64,000 nt of DNA from Clostridia bacterium (GTDB taxonomy: Bacteria > Bacillota > Clostridia > Oscillospirales > Acutalibacteraceae): positions 27,127-91,126 of the forward strand of contig JAFSYM010000104.1 in assembly GCA_017450005.1 (NCBI GenBank), given 5' to 3'. Positions 48,745 to 57,853 of the stretch are shown piece by piece. The notes under the pieces were generated by a model. It saw nothing but the letters and a program-made list of their open reading frames with translations. It ran no database searches and had not been told where the DNA came from. A program made the position numbers and the translations under genes. Each line of letters starts with the position of its first letter. Within the stretch, counting starts at the first letter, position 1.

Positions 48745-51700
48745 TTAGATGTAGCTTGCATCCGGGCAGCATCTTGTGCGGGTCAGCAGGTAAATGAATT
48801 TGTGCAGCGCGCGATAGATCGTCGGCCACAGACCGCTCTTATGGCAGGTGCAGTTCTTCGGGCAGCCTGCCGGTGCGCCTTCGGCACGGATGACGGGCAG
48901 GGAACCGCCGGTCACTTTGCCGTTGCCGTCCACCGTCACTTCGGAGGAGGACTGCTTGCCGTTGTATTCCACAACGATGCGGTACTTGCCGGCAACCGGC
49001 ACCAGCAGGTGGGCAACGCCGTCACTGCCGGAATAGGCGGACATAATCTTGCTCGCTTCGGTGTTGTCGCGATAAGCGGTCACCTTTGCGCCGGAGAGCG
49101 CTGTGCCGTTGGTGTCCTTCACGGTCACGTTCAGCTCCACGGGCTGCAGCTCCTTGACCTGCGTCTCGCCGCAGCGTCCGCAGACCTGCGACTGGGAACC
49201 GGTTTCAAAGGTGCCATCCTGACGGACGATCGGCAGCACGGGGTCGCCGGCGTTCTGCCACTGGTGACCGAGCGGCGCGTTGGTGTAGTGCTCGTTGAAG
49301 AAGCCGCAGACGGAGCAAACCTGCTTGTAGCCGGCGCCGGTAGTGCAGGACTGCTCGGTGTTTTCACGGTTGAACACATGCAGCGCCGTGTCAAACTGCG
49401 CGTAAACGCGCTTGTTTTCAGTCACATTGGTCGTCGCTTCGCTCCAGCCGCTGAAGACATAGTGTTCGTCTTCGCTCGGCTTCAGGCCAAGGGCGATCGG
49501 ATCGGGCGTTGCGCCGGAATAAACAGCGTTTTCGCCTGCACGCACGGTCGCTTCACCGAGCTTCGTGGTGCCGTACATCCAGAAGACCACATAGGTCTTG
49601 ACTTCGCCGCTGAGCGTGTAGGTCGCTTTGTAGCTGGCATTCTTTGTGATGAGGATTTTTTCAAACGCGGCCGTATCGTCGCCGGCTTCGGGGTTCAGCA
49701 TCTGCCAGCCGGAGAAGTTGTAGCTGCCGTAGGCATCTTCGGGCTTTTCGGGCGGTTCAGGCGAAACCTCGTTGCCGTAGTGGAGATAACCGATCTTGCG
49801 ATATCTTGAGGTGCCGTCCTCTTTGTAAAGCGTGATGACATAGTTGATGAAACGCGGCTGATACACAGCGTAAAGCGTGGTATCCTCTTCGAGCGTCAGC
49901 GGCAGCGTCACAAGCTCGGGCAGTGTGACTTCGGCCTCGTCGGTCTCGGGCATCGTCTCATCGTCGCCAAGCTCCTTGGGCATATTGTCATCCTTGGCAA
50001 TGGCGGCGTCCTGCATGGCCTTGAGGTCCTGCTTCGTGGTACTCCAGCCCTTGAAAACATAGCGGAACGTGTCGTTCGCTTCCAGCGTCGGGTTCGCGCC
50101 GAGATCGCCCTGCGTCAGCGCTGTGCCGGCCTGGATGCTCTCACTGGAGATCTGGGTTTCCACCGTGTTGCCGTTTTCGTCGAGTGCGACGTTGTTCACC
50201 GTCAGCGTCACATAGCGGGTCGGCGCAACGATGTTGCGTCTTTCTTCCGCGCCGCAGCGTGCGCATCTGTAAAGGTCATAGCCTTCGCTTTCCTCGGTCG
50301 GCGCAACGGTTTCCACAAACTTGAAGTTGTGGCCGAGTGCCGGAACGACTTCAAGGTAGGTGTCGCCGAATTCGCCGTTGTCGATCACGGTGTAGCTGTA
50401 GGTGTAAAGGATCGTCAGCGCGTGGCCTTCAAATTCCGTTGTGCCTGCGGGCGCGTTGACCGTTTCGTAAACCGCGTCTTCGCCTTCGGCTGCGGTGTTG
50501 TACTGATAGACATACAGGGCCGTCAGTGTCTTGCCGTCATATTCGGTCTCGTCTGCGCTGTTGCTCTGGAAGTACTTCGTCTCGTCGCCGTCGGTGTAGC
50601 TGTAAAGATACTGTTCGGCGTCGTTGAGATCGTACTCATAAACATACTTTGTCACGCCGTCCTCTTCCACGGTGGCTCTCGCCTGTCCGATGTCGGTCAG
50701 CGGGACGGAAACGCCGTTCACAATCAGAACGCTCTTGCCCTGAACGTCTTCCATCGTGTGGTCATCGCCGTCAATGGTGTAGCTGTAAACACGAATCTGC
50801 TCGAGAGCGTAGCCGTTATATTCCACCGCGTCCGCAACGTCGAAGTGCGTCACATAGTTCGGGTCGGCGCCTTCGTCCGCCGTGTTGTAGCGGAAGGCAT
50901 ACAGCGGTGTGAGCGTGCGGCCGTTATAGATTTCCACATCGGCGCTTTCCGCAGTGTAGGTCTGTTTATCCGGCGTGGCAGCAGCCTTGGCTCTTGCCTC
51001 ACCGTCGTTCGACAGCGGATAAACGGTGCCGTCAATCTCTTTTTCGGTCAAGCCGTTTACGTCGTTGAACGTCTTGGTGATCTCCTGCGTTTCGGAATAC
51101 ATGACCGTGCCGCAGTCGTTGGCGCAATACGGGGCGCGCAGACCGCTTTCTTCGCAGGTTGCTTCCTTGAGCGTCTTGAACTTCTTGGTGCTCGGCGTAT
51201 GGCCGGTAGCGGGCAGCACTTCCATCACGAAGTAGTTGCCGCAGTATTTGCACTGTCTGCTCACATCGCCGTCCTGCGTGCAGGTGGCGGGCAGGGTCTC
51301 GCTGGCATACAGGCTGTGGCCGTAAACGGACGCACTGGTTTCGCTGTCTTCGGCAAGGGCGGCTCTGTAATTTTCGCCGGTCGGGTCAAGCGCGTCATAC
51401 GCCTCATTCTTGGTTGTGCCGCAGTTGACGCAGCTGTAACGCAGAACACCCGCAATGCTGCAGGTTGCAGCGCGCAGCACATAGGCGTCTTCTCTGCTCT
51501 GCCAGACGTGGCCGGTTGCCACGATGGGCACCGTTGTGCCGTCCTTGATCTCGCCGCAGCGGTCGCAGTAGTCATATTCTCTGCCGTTCACGGTGCAGGT
51601 CGCGGGAACCGTCTTGTGCACATAGTTGTGACCGAGGGCGGGCAAAACTTCCTTGTCCGCTTCGGGCAGGATGCCGCAGACGGTGCAGCGCTTTGCGCGC

Positions 51701-54700
51701 AGGCCGTCGCTGGTGCAGGTCGGCTCCACGATATAGTTGACCAGCTTGTGTGCGCCGGTGATTTCAAAGTTCGCCTTGGTGACGTTGCCGGCCTTGTCGG
51801 TGACAACAAGCTGATACTGGCCGCGCTTGGTGATCGTCAGACCGTCGCCGACGAGGTCCAGCAGATTCTTCACTTCGCCTTCCGGCGTATAGGTGAAGGT
51901 GTGCATCTCTTCCAGAGCGTAGGTCGTGCCGTCGATCTCCGCCTGCGCAAGTTCAGCGGGGCCGTAATAGGTCTCATAGACCGGTTCTTCCTCAGCGGCC
52001 GCCGTGTTATAGCGGTACACATACAGCGGAACCAGCGCGTATTCGACCGCCCCTTCGCCTTCGCCGCCGGTGGTCGTCGTCTCTTCGGCGCTCTCGCTGT
52101 AATAGAACTGATCGTTCTCGCCGTCGTTATACGCATAGACGTACTTGCCTTCGCCGTTGACATAGCGCGCCTGGCCCTGATCGCTCAGCGCGTAGGTGGT
52201 CTCATCCACCGTGATCTCGCTTGTGCCTTCCACATCGGTCACAGTGACGGGGACGCCGTTCGTCTGATATTCGGTTTTGCCGTTGAGCACAACGCTGGCA
52301 AGATCGGTATCCGCGATCGTGATCGTGGCGTCCTCGCAGTGGCGCACGCTGTTGTTCATGCCGTCGCTCGAGGTGATCTCGATCGTCGGGTTCGTGGTGT
52401 CAAGCACCAGAACGTCGGAGCGCAGATATGTGACATTCGGCACAGCGGCGCCTGCCGGTGCGTTTGCCGCCGCCGCGTTGTCGGAGAGCTTCACATAGAC
52501 AACGAAGGTGTCTCCGCCCGCAAGCTGCGGGAAAATTTTCGCGTTGCCTTCCGTCACGCCGATCAGGTTCTTGATCGTCAGGCTGGCGTTCGGCGCAGCG
52601 TCTTTGTCATAGGTGTAGGTGGTGTACCAGGTGCGAAGCGTGGACGCATCCTGCGGCGCATCCTCGGCACGCACAAGCGCAAACTGGATGCTCGCGATGC
52701 CGCTGCCGTCGCCCTTGGCGTTGAAGCCGGTATTTTCTTCGGTGTCATAGGCGTTGTTCGCCATATCGTCGGCGTTGACGATCAGCATGCTGTTCAGCGC
52801 CACGGATTCGGGGTTCTCGGTGTTCAGCGCCGCCACATAGTCTGTCAAGCGGATGTCCTTGACATAGAAGATGCCGGTCGGTGCCGTGGTATCCTTCAGC
52901 ACGGGGATCACATCGGTGTCCACATGGTAGCCGCAGCCGGCTGCGGTGCAGACTTTGCTGCGAAGACCCTCTTCAAAGAAGGTGGGCGCCTTGGTCACAG
53001 AGGTTCTCCAAAGCGAACCGTCTGTGCCGCCGTGCGGTTCTTCCGTGAAGGACTCAACGATCGCGGTGTCTTCGGTGAACGCATAAGTGTCAGCAATCGC
53101 GGTTTTGGTGGTTTCGGAGGTAATACGATCCCAGCGCGAGAATTTGTAGTGGGCCGTTTCGGTGTACTGCGGCGTGTAGGGCGAGGTCTCTGCGCCGAGA
53201 TCGCCCAGCGTGGTGCCGTAAATCACCTTGGTCGTGCCGAACACCTCGCCGAAGGGCTTGCCGTCTTCGGCGATGCCGTCGTACTTGGTGATCGTGACCC
53301 AGTTGTCGGTCGGTTGATAAGTCGCGCGCAGGTAAACGATGTTGTTGTTCGCCGTCCAGTAAGCCGGGGTCAGCGGGCCGGTGTAGGTGCCGTTATCTAT
53401 CTCTGCCTGCGTTGCGCCGCCGAGCTTCTGCCCGATCACATAGTCGCCGATGTCGCCTGTACCGTCGGCGTTGACATACTCCCAGTGATCGAACACATTC
53501 GCCTTGGTCGTATCCGGCTGGTTGTTTTCGTCAACATAGGTCGGCGGTTCGGGCGTGTTGTAAGGGCTGTGAATGTGGCCGCCGTAGACGTATTTATCGG
53601 TTTTGAATTCCGTGGTGCCGTCATAGCTGAGCCACTTCACGGTGTAATAATTGTAGGTTGAGCGGAAGGTCAGGAAGTAATCCGCGTTGCCGAAGCAAGT
53701 CTTTGCCGGCTCCAGGTTCCAGCCCATGAACTGATAGCTGTAATTATAGTCGGGCGCCTTGGTCTTGTCGCTGTCGGAAAGCTCCGGAACGGTAATTTCG
53801 TCGCCGAAGTGCAGCGTCTGCGTGGAGATGACCGTGGTCTGGTCGTCACGCAGGAAGCGCACGGTGTATTCGATCGGCACTGCCTCAAAGTGCGCGTACA
53901 GATCCAGATCTTCCGCCGGATAAGTGAGGGTGGAAAGATCCACCAGCTCCTCGCCTTCCGTCCACAGGAAGGACTCGGTCGCGGACCAGCCCTTGAAGGC
54001 ATAGGTTTCGGAATAGGCGTCGCCGGGTCTGGTCGGCGTCAGAATGCTTTCGGACAGCTCGCTGATATTGAACGGTTCGCCGGCCACATCCTTGTAGCTG
54101 TAAAGCACGGTCTTTTCATTATAAAGGCGGATGGTAACCAGCGGCTCCTCGGTATAGGTCGGATAATAGTCTGCGGGCGTCAGCGGATTTTCGCTGTAGG
54201 GCAGCTCCTCGCCGTTCTGCACGTTGACCCACTTATCAAAAGTATACCGCGTGGTCTCCGTATCATAGTTCAGCAGGTTTCTTGCAGCCAGTTTGGTTCT
54301 CGCATCCTGTTCCAACGCCGGAACGGAGGTGTTGTCGGTCTCGCTGTAATCCAAAGACGCGGACGCAAGCAGCACACCGTCTTTTTTTGTAAAGAAGCGG
54401 ATCAGGTTCTTTGTGGGGGCGCCCTGCGTATAGTGCGCCCAGTACTCCTTGCCGCTTGTGTTGTCCATCAGTGCGTTCGGGTCGCTCATATCGTTGAAGA
54501 AGACCTTCGTGCCGCCGTTTTCTGCGGTATACCAGCCGTCAAAAACCCAGGTATAGCCGCGCGCAATGAAGTTGGCTTTCGGGTTCTCAGTGATGCTGCC
54601 GCTTTCGGTCTCACGCGTCACGCTCTCGGGTTCGTTGACATGACCGTTGAAGTGATAGGCATTCTCCTGCGTATAGGTGATCTTTTCGTCGCCGTCCTTC

Positions 54701-56583
54701 GTGTAATGGAAGGTCGCGCTGTACTGTTTGAAGGTGCGGGAATAGACCGCAACGTAGTTCACGTCTGCGGTAATCGGAGTCTGCGCAACATCCACCAGCG
54801 GAATCGCACCGCTCAGCGTGCCGTCCTCCCTGACGTCAACAAAATAGTGGTCGTCGCCCTCATGGCGCTGTGCTGCCCAGCCGACGAACTGGTAGGTATA
54901 GGTGTTGTCTTCCGTATAGGCGGTGTGTGCGCCGGACGGCAGCGTTGCATAGGTGCCGTAAGTATAATCGGTGCGCGAAGCCGTGCCCTGCTCGAGCGCG
55001 GTGGCAGAATTGTCATAGAAGTTGACCTTATACTGAGATGCGCCCGCCTGCGTGTAGCGCGTTCTGACGACGATGTCGCCCTGCAGCGTAACATTGCGGA
55101 AATCCTGACCGACCTGATCCTCCGAAGGGCTCTGATCCACAGAGCCGGTATATTCATAGGCGGACTCGATGATGAAGGCGCTCGGCTGCAAATTGTTATA
55201 TTCGCCGCTCTCGCCCGGCGCCTTGACATAGGCCGCTTCTTGCATCAACTGGTCATAGTTATAGCCGGTATTGATGGACTGTGCCAGCGTATAACCGTAC
55301 TGGCCGGTGTAGGTCGCGATCGTCTGACCGCGGTTGTTGAGCACCGTAACGGTGCACGGTGCCGCCGCCCAGCCTGCGCGGTAAGGGCTGTTTTCATTTT
55401 TACCGGTCACGATCGTGTTTTCGGTGATGCGTGTGCCGAAGGAGGACGGGATGCTGTTCGCATCTTTTGTCACGCCGCCGTTTCCGTTATAAAAGCCAAG
55501 GAAGGTGTGACCGATCCGGTCTGCGGAGGGCAGATCGCCGATCGGCAGAGAATAAGTCAAACCTACCAGCGATAACGGATTGATCTCGCCGTCGCCTCCA
55601 TCGCACTCAGCGAAGAAGACTTCATAGGTCGGCTGAATCAACGGAAGGATCAGTGAAGAGGTGTTTCTGATACTTGCGTCCTTTTTATCGGTGACCGTCA
55701 GCGTCAGCGGCTCGTCAAAGCTCTCCGCACCGCCGCCGCCCCAAGTGCCGTTGTTGTTAATGGTTTGCAGACGGTGTGCATTTTCGTAGACACGGATAGC
55801 ATAGCCTTCCATCGTGCTGGTCTCATAGGCATCATCGGACACCGCACTGATATAGCCGCTCTGAGCGCTGTCATTCGGGGTAATGTTGGCGGTATAGTAT
55901 TTGCTGCCCAGACGCACGCCGAACTGATCCTTGACATAGAAACGGCAGGAGGTCTCGCCGTATTCACCGGCTTCATTTGGGATCTGCACTTCGTTCGGGA
56001 TGTCCTCGATCGTTACCTGCGAGACCTGCGGTCTGCCGGTTCTTGTGCACTTTGCCTTATTCTCATCCGTCCATGTATATTCACGATCATAACCATGATC
56101 TTCCAAATAAATCGACTGGGTCGTAAAATCGATATACCCCTGTGTCTTTTTTGAATAAATGACAGTACGGCAGCCTAAACGGCCTTCAAAAAGGGTTGCG
56201 CCGTCACCACTGGTCAGAGTCACACCTTCAATAAACCATTTACTTACCTCATAACCATTACAAGTATAGTTTAATCTGGTGGGAATTCCGTCCAGCGTAA
56301 ACGTATCTTCACGGTAATCCGCATTGCCGTCCACACCTGCGCCCTTTTCCGCCGCACGTTCCTTCTTGACGGTGCCGACGGAGCCGTTCGGACGAATGTA
56401 TTGAATGGTGTAAAAGTTGTCGTCACGGTCGTTTTCGTTTTCGATATTGACCATAACACTGATGTTATACGTTTCCTGGTCCACAACGGCTTTTGCCTGT
56501 TGCGGGGCAACAAACACCCAACTGCTCAGCAGCATCAGAACCGCAAGCAGCACGGAGATGTCGCGCTTCATGACTTTTTTCAT
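48745..56583 (-). CDS. Large secreted multidomain protein (InlB-like repeats, CxxC modules, Ig-like domains), 2,612 residues
   Basis: The signal peptide is KRDISVLLAVLMLLSSWVFV... with cleavage near AKA. Residues about 310-1,150 hold around nine InlB/Listeria-Bacteroides-type repeats, with phrases such as YTVRFLRDDQTTVIS....YQFMGWN and YAFKGWSATE; three more lie at about 2,115-2,400. Ig-like segments follow at about 1,400-1,610 (ending LVVTDKAGNVTKANFEITG), then CxxC modules at about 1,610-1,840 and 2,400-2,480 (CDRCGE, CSVCGFF). A Cna/carboxypeptidase-regulatory-like beta domain (VTVKDTNGTALSGAKVTAY) sits at about 2,481-2,565. Two Tyr-rich insertions interrupt an Ig-like domain and a CxxC module. 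The C-terminus (CPKNCTCHKSG, aromatic helix, CCPDASYI) is Cys-rich and has no LPXTG. AAGGAGG precedes the ATG. It is probably an adhesin or wall-associated protein. Confidence 0.87.
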   Translation of the reverse strand: MKKVMKRDISVLLAVLMLLSSWVFVAPQQAKAVVDQETYNISVMVNIENENDRDDNFYTIQYIRPNGSVGTVKKERAAEKGAGVDGNADYREDTFTLDGIPTRLNYTCNGYEVSKWFIEGVTLTSGDGATLFEGRLGCRTVIYSKKTQGYIDFTTQSIYLEDHGYDREYTWTDENKAKCTRTGRPQVSQVTIEDIPNEVQIPNEAGEYGETSCRFYVKDQFGVRLGSKYYTANITPNDSAQSGYISAVSDDAYETSTMEGYAIRVYENAHRLQTINNNGTWGGGGAESFDEPLTLTVTDKKDASIRNTSSLILPLIQPTYEVFFAECDGGDGEINPLSLVGLTYSLPIGDLPSADRIGHTFLGFYNGNGGVTKDANSIPSSFGTRITENTIVTGKNENSPYRAGWAAAPCTVTVLNNRGQTIATYTGQYGYTLAQSINTGYNYDQLMQEAAYVKAPGESGEYNNLQPSAFIIESAYEYTGSVDQSPSEDQVGQDFRNVTLQGDIVVRTRYTQAGASQYKVNFYDNSATALEQGTASRTDYTYGTYATLPSGAHTAYTEDNTYTYQFVGWAAQRHEGDDHYFVDVREDGTLSGAIPLVDVAQTPITADVNYVAVYSRTFKQYSATFHYTKDGDEKITYTQENAYHFNGHVNEPESVTRETESGSITENPKANFIARGYTWVFDGWYTAENGGTKVFFNDMSDPNALMDNTSGKEYWAHYTQGAPTKNLIRFFTKKDGVLLASASLDYSETDNTSVPALEQDARTKLAARNLLNYDTETTRYTFDKWVNVQNGEELPYSENPLTPADYYPTYTEEPLVTIRLYNEKTVLYSYKDVAGEPFNISELSESILTPTRPGDAYSETYAFKGWSATESFLWTEGEELVDLSTLTYPAEDLDLYAHFEAVPIEYTVRFLRDDQTTVISTQTLHFGDEITVPELSDSDKTKAPDYNYSYQFMGWNLEPAKTCFGNADYFLTFRSTYNYYTVKWLSYDGTTEFKTDKYVYGGHIHSPYNTPEPPTYVDENNQPDTTKANVFDHWEYVNADGTGDIGDYVIGQKLGGATQAEIDNGTYTGPLTPAYWTANNNIVYLRATYQPTDNWVTITKYDGIAEDGKPFGEVFGTTKVIYGTTLGDLGAETSPYTPQYTETAHYKFSRWDRITSETTKTAIADTYAFTEDTAIVESFTEEPHGGTDGSLWRTSVTKAPTFFEEGLRSKVCTAAGCGYHVDTDVIPVLKDTTAPTGIFYVKDIRLTDYVAALNTENPESVALNSMLIVNADDMANNAYDTEENTGFNAKGDGSGIASIQFALVRAEDAPQDASTLRTWYTTYTYDKDAAPNASLTIKNLIGVTEGNAKIFPQLAGGDTFVVYVKLSDNAAAANAPAGAAVPNVTYLRSDVLVLDTTNPTIEITSSDGMNNSVRHCEDATITIADTDLASVVLNGKTEYQTNGVPVTVTDVEGTSEITVDETTYALSDQGQARYVNGEGKYVYAYNDGENDQFYYSESAEETTTTGGEGEGAVEYALVPLYVYRYNTAAAEEEPVYETYYGPAELAQAEIDGTTYALEEMHTFTYTPEGEVKNLLDLVGDGLTITKRGQYQLVVTDKAGNVTKANFEITGAHKLVNYIVEPTCTSDGLRAKRCTVCGILPEADKEVLPALGHNYVHKTVPATCTVNGREYDYCDRCGEIKDGTTVPIVATGHVWQSREDAYVLRAATCSIAGVLRYSCVNCGTTKNEAYDALDPTGENYRAALAEDSETSASVYGHSLYASETLPATCTQDGDVSRQCKYCGNYFVMEVLPATGHTPSTKKFKTLKEATCEESGLRAPYCANDCGTVMYSETQEITKTFNDVNGLTEKEIDGTVYPLSNDGEARAKAAATPDKQTYTAESADVEIYNGRTLTPLYAFRYNTADEGADPNYVTHFDVADAVEYNGYALEQIRVYSYTIDGDDHTMEDVQGKSVLIVNGVSVPLTDIGQARATVEEDGVTKYVYEYDLNDAEQYLYSYTDGDETKYFQSNSADETEYDGKTLTALYVYQYNTAAEGEDAVYETVNAPAGTTEFEGHALTILYTYSYTVIDNGEFGDTYLEVVPALGHNFKFVETVAPTEESEGYDLYRCARCGAEERRNIVAPTRYVTLTVNNVALDENGNTVETQISSESIQAGTALTQGDLGANPTLEANDTFRYVFKGWSTTKQDLKAMQDAAIAKDDNMPKELGDDETMPETDEAEVTLPELVTLPLTLEEDTTLYAVYQPRFINYVITLYKEDGTSRYRKIGYLHYGNEVSPEPPEKPEDAYGSYNFSGWQMLNPEAGDDTAAFEKILITKNASYKATYTLSGEVKTYVVFWMYGTTKLGEATVRAGENAVYSGATPDPIALGLKPSEDEHYVFSGWSEATTNVTENKRVYAQFDTALHVFNRENTEQSCTTGAGYKQVCSVCGFFNEHYTNAPLGHQWQNAGDPVLPIVRQDGTFETGSQSQVCGRCGETQVKELQPVELNVTVKDTNGTALSGAKVTAYRDNTEASKIMSAYSGSDGVAHLLVPVAGKYRIVVEYNGKQSSSEVTVDGNGKVTGGSLPVIRAEGAPAGCPKNCTCHKSGLWPTIYRALHKFIYLLTRTRCCPDASYI
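50370..51075 (-). other. Tyr-rich insertion inside a CxxC module of the 2,612-aa protein
   Basis: The module begins PYCANDCGTVMYSETQE and ends EVVPALGHNF. In other modules these two parts are about 10 residues apart; here about 235 residues separate them. The insert is rich in phrases like LYAFRYNTADEGADPNY, KYVYEYDLNDAEQYLYSY and LTDIGQARA. Confidence 0.75.
51850..52270 (-). other. Tyr-rich insertion inside an Ig-like domain of the 2,612-aa protein
   Basis: An Ig-like domain starts ATITIADTDLASVVLNG and finishes LTITKRGQYQLVVTDKAGN. Between them about 135 residues with YVYAYNDGENDQFYYSE, LVPLYVYRYNT and LSDQGQARY are inserted. The phrases match the insertion at 50370-51075 and the linkers of the giant protein. 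Confidence 0.72.
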
Positions 56584-56843
56584 AGTAATTGCCTCCTTGG
56601 AAAAACAAAGTCAATCTTAGTCATAACGAGTATAACACCGAATCGTCAATAAATCAAGAACCGACATCAAAAAATCCGCCGTGGAAAAAGAAATTTGGCT
56701 TTTCGATGAAAAACCGACAGAGGCAGTTGTGCATTTTGCCGACAAGCGGGATTGCAAAGGTTGACATTTGTTGCCGAATCTTCCTCCTCCCCTTTCAACA
56801 AAAAAAGGCCGCGGTTTCCCGCAGCCAAAATTTTCACATTCGC
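56584..56843. promoter_or_regulatory. Promoter of the 2,612-aa protein gene and flanking sequence
   Basis: Minus strand TTGATT (56652-56657), 17-base spacer, TATACT (56629-56634), with AAGGAGG just before the ATG. The remaining bases to 56800 show nothing I can name. Confidence 0.75.
56800..56826 (-). terminator. Terminator of the aldolase gene
   Basis: Minus strand: GGCTGCGG, GAAA, CCGCGGCC, then seven T. It starts 17 bases after the stop codon. Confidence 0.9.
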
Positions 56844-57779
56844 TTATGCCTTGCCGGCGCAGCCGAGCACGTCGTTGATCTTGTGCTCCACCATGCCCTG
56901 AATCGCTTCACGGGCCGGCTTCAGATACTGACGCGGATCAAAATGATCCGGATGCTCCGCAAAGTGCTTGCGGATCGCGGCGGTCATCGCCAGACGCAGG
57001 TCGGAGTCGATGTTGATCTTGCAGACCGCCATGGTCGCAGCCTTGGCAAGCATCTCTTCGGGGATGCCGATGGCGTCGGGCATCTTGCCGCCGTAGCTGT
57101 TGATCTCTTTGACGAATTCCTGCGGCACAGAGCTTGCGCCGTGCAGCACGATCGGGAAACCGGGCAGCTTTTCGGAGACCTGCTCGAGGATGTCAAAACG
57201 AAGCTGCGGCTTCTGGCCGGGCTTGAATTTATAGGCGCCGTGGGAGGTGCCGATGGCGATGGCGAGGGAATCCACGCCGGTGCGCGTCACGAAATCATAG
57301 ACCTGCGCGGGATCGGTGTAGCTGGCGTTGCCCTCTTCCACAGCGACGTCGTCCTCAACGCCCGCGAGGGTGCCGAGCTCGCCTTCCACGACCACGCCGT
57401 GGGCGTGTGCGTACTCAACGACCTTTTTGGTCAGCGCGACGTTCTCTTCATACGGCAGGGAGGAACCGTCGATCATCACGGAGGTGAAACCGCCGTCGAT
57501 GCAGCTCTTGCAGGTCTCGAAATCCGGACCGTGGTCAAGGTGCAGCGCGATGGGAAGACCGGTCTCCTTCTCGGCAGCTTCGACCAGCTTGACAAGATAG
57601 GTGTGGTTCGCGTAGGCACGCGCGCCCTTGGAAACCTGCAGGATCAGCGGCGCATTCAGCTTTTTTGCCGCTTCGGTGATGCCCTGGATGATCTCCATGT
57701 TGTTGACGTTGAACGCGCCGATGGCATAGCCGCCCTTGTAGGCGTCTTCGAACATTTTGGTGGTGGTGACTAATGGCAT
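56844..57779 (-). CDS. fba: Class II fructose-1,6-bisphosphate aldolase
   Basis: This zinc-dependent glycolytic enzyme cleaves fructose 1,6-bisphosphate to glyceraldehyde 3-phosphate and dihydroxyacetone phosphate. The 311-residue length is normal for the shorter class II type. LHLDHGPDFETCK carries the catalytic Asp82 and zinc ligand His83. GELGTLAGVEDD, IGTSHGAYKF and LHGASSVP supply the other ligand histidines and phosphate site, and NIDSDLR is the C-terminal substrate motif. AAAGGAGA precedes the ATG. It stands between the surface-protein genes and the cinA-sortase operon with its own terminator. A tagatose-bisphosphate or other ketose-bisphosphate aldolase cannot be excluded by motifs alone, but glycolytic Fba is the simplest reading. 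Confidence 0.93.
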   Translation of the reverse strand: MPLVTTTKMFEDAYKGGYAIGAFNVNNMEIIQGITEAAKKLNAPLILQVSKGARAYANHTYLVKLVEAAEKETGLPIALHLDHGPDFETCKSCIDGGFTSVMIDGSSLPYEENVALTKKVVEYAHAHGVVVEGELGTLAGVEDDVAVEEGNASYTDPAQVYDFVTRTGVDSLAIAIGTSHGAYKFKPGQKPQLRFDILEQVSEKLPGFPIVLHGASSVPQEFVKEINSYGGKMPDAIGIPEEMLAKAATMAVCKINIDSDLRLAMTAAIRKHFAEHPDHFDPRQYLKPAREAIQGMVEHKINDVLGCAGKA

Positions 57780-57853
57780 GATTTATGTCTCCTTTTCAAT
57801 AATATACTTTTTCAAATTCATCATTCCGAATAACGCATGATATGCAAAGCGCA

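Noticed and set aside
50329..55575. Plus-strand frames of 1,110 and 588 residues opposite the 2,612-aa gene
   Set aside because: They have the same features as the antisense frames of the giant gene: composition is an artefact, and there is no start signal.
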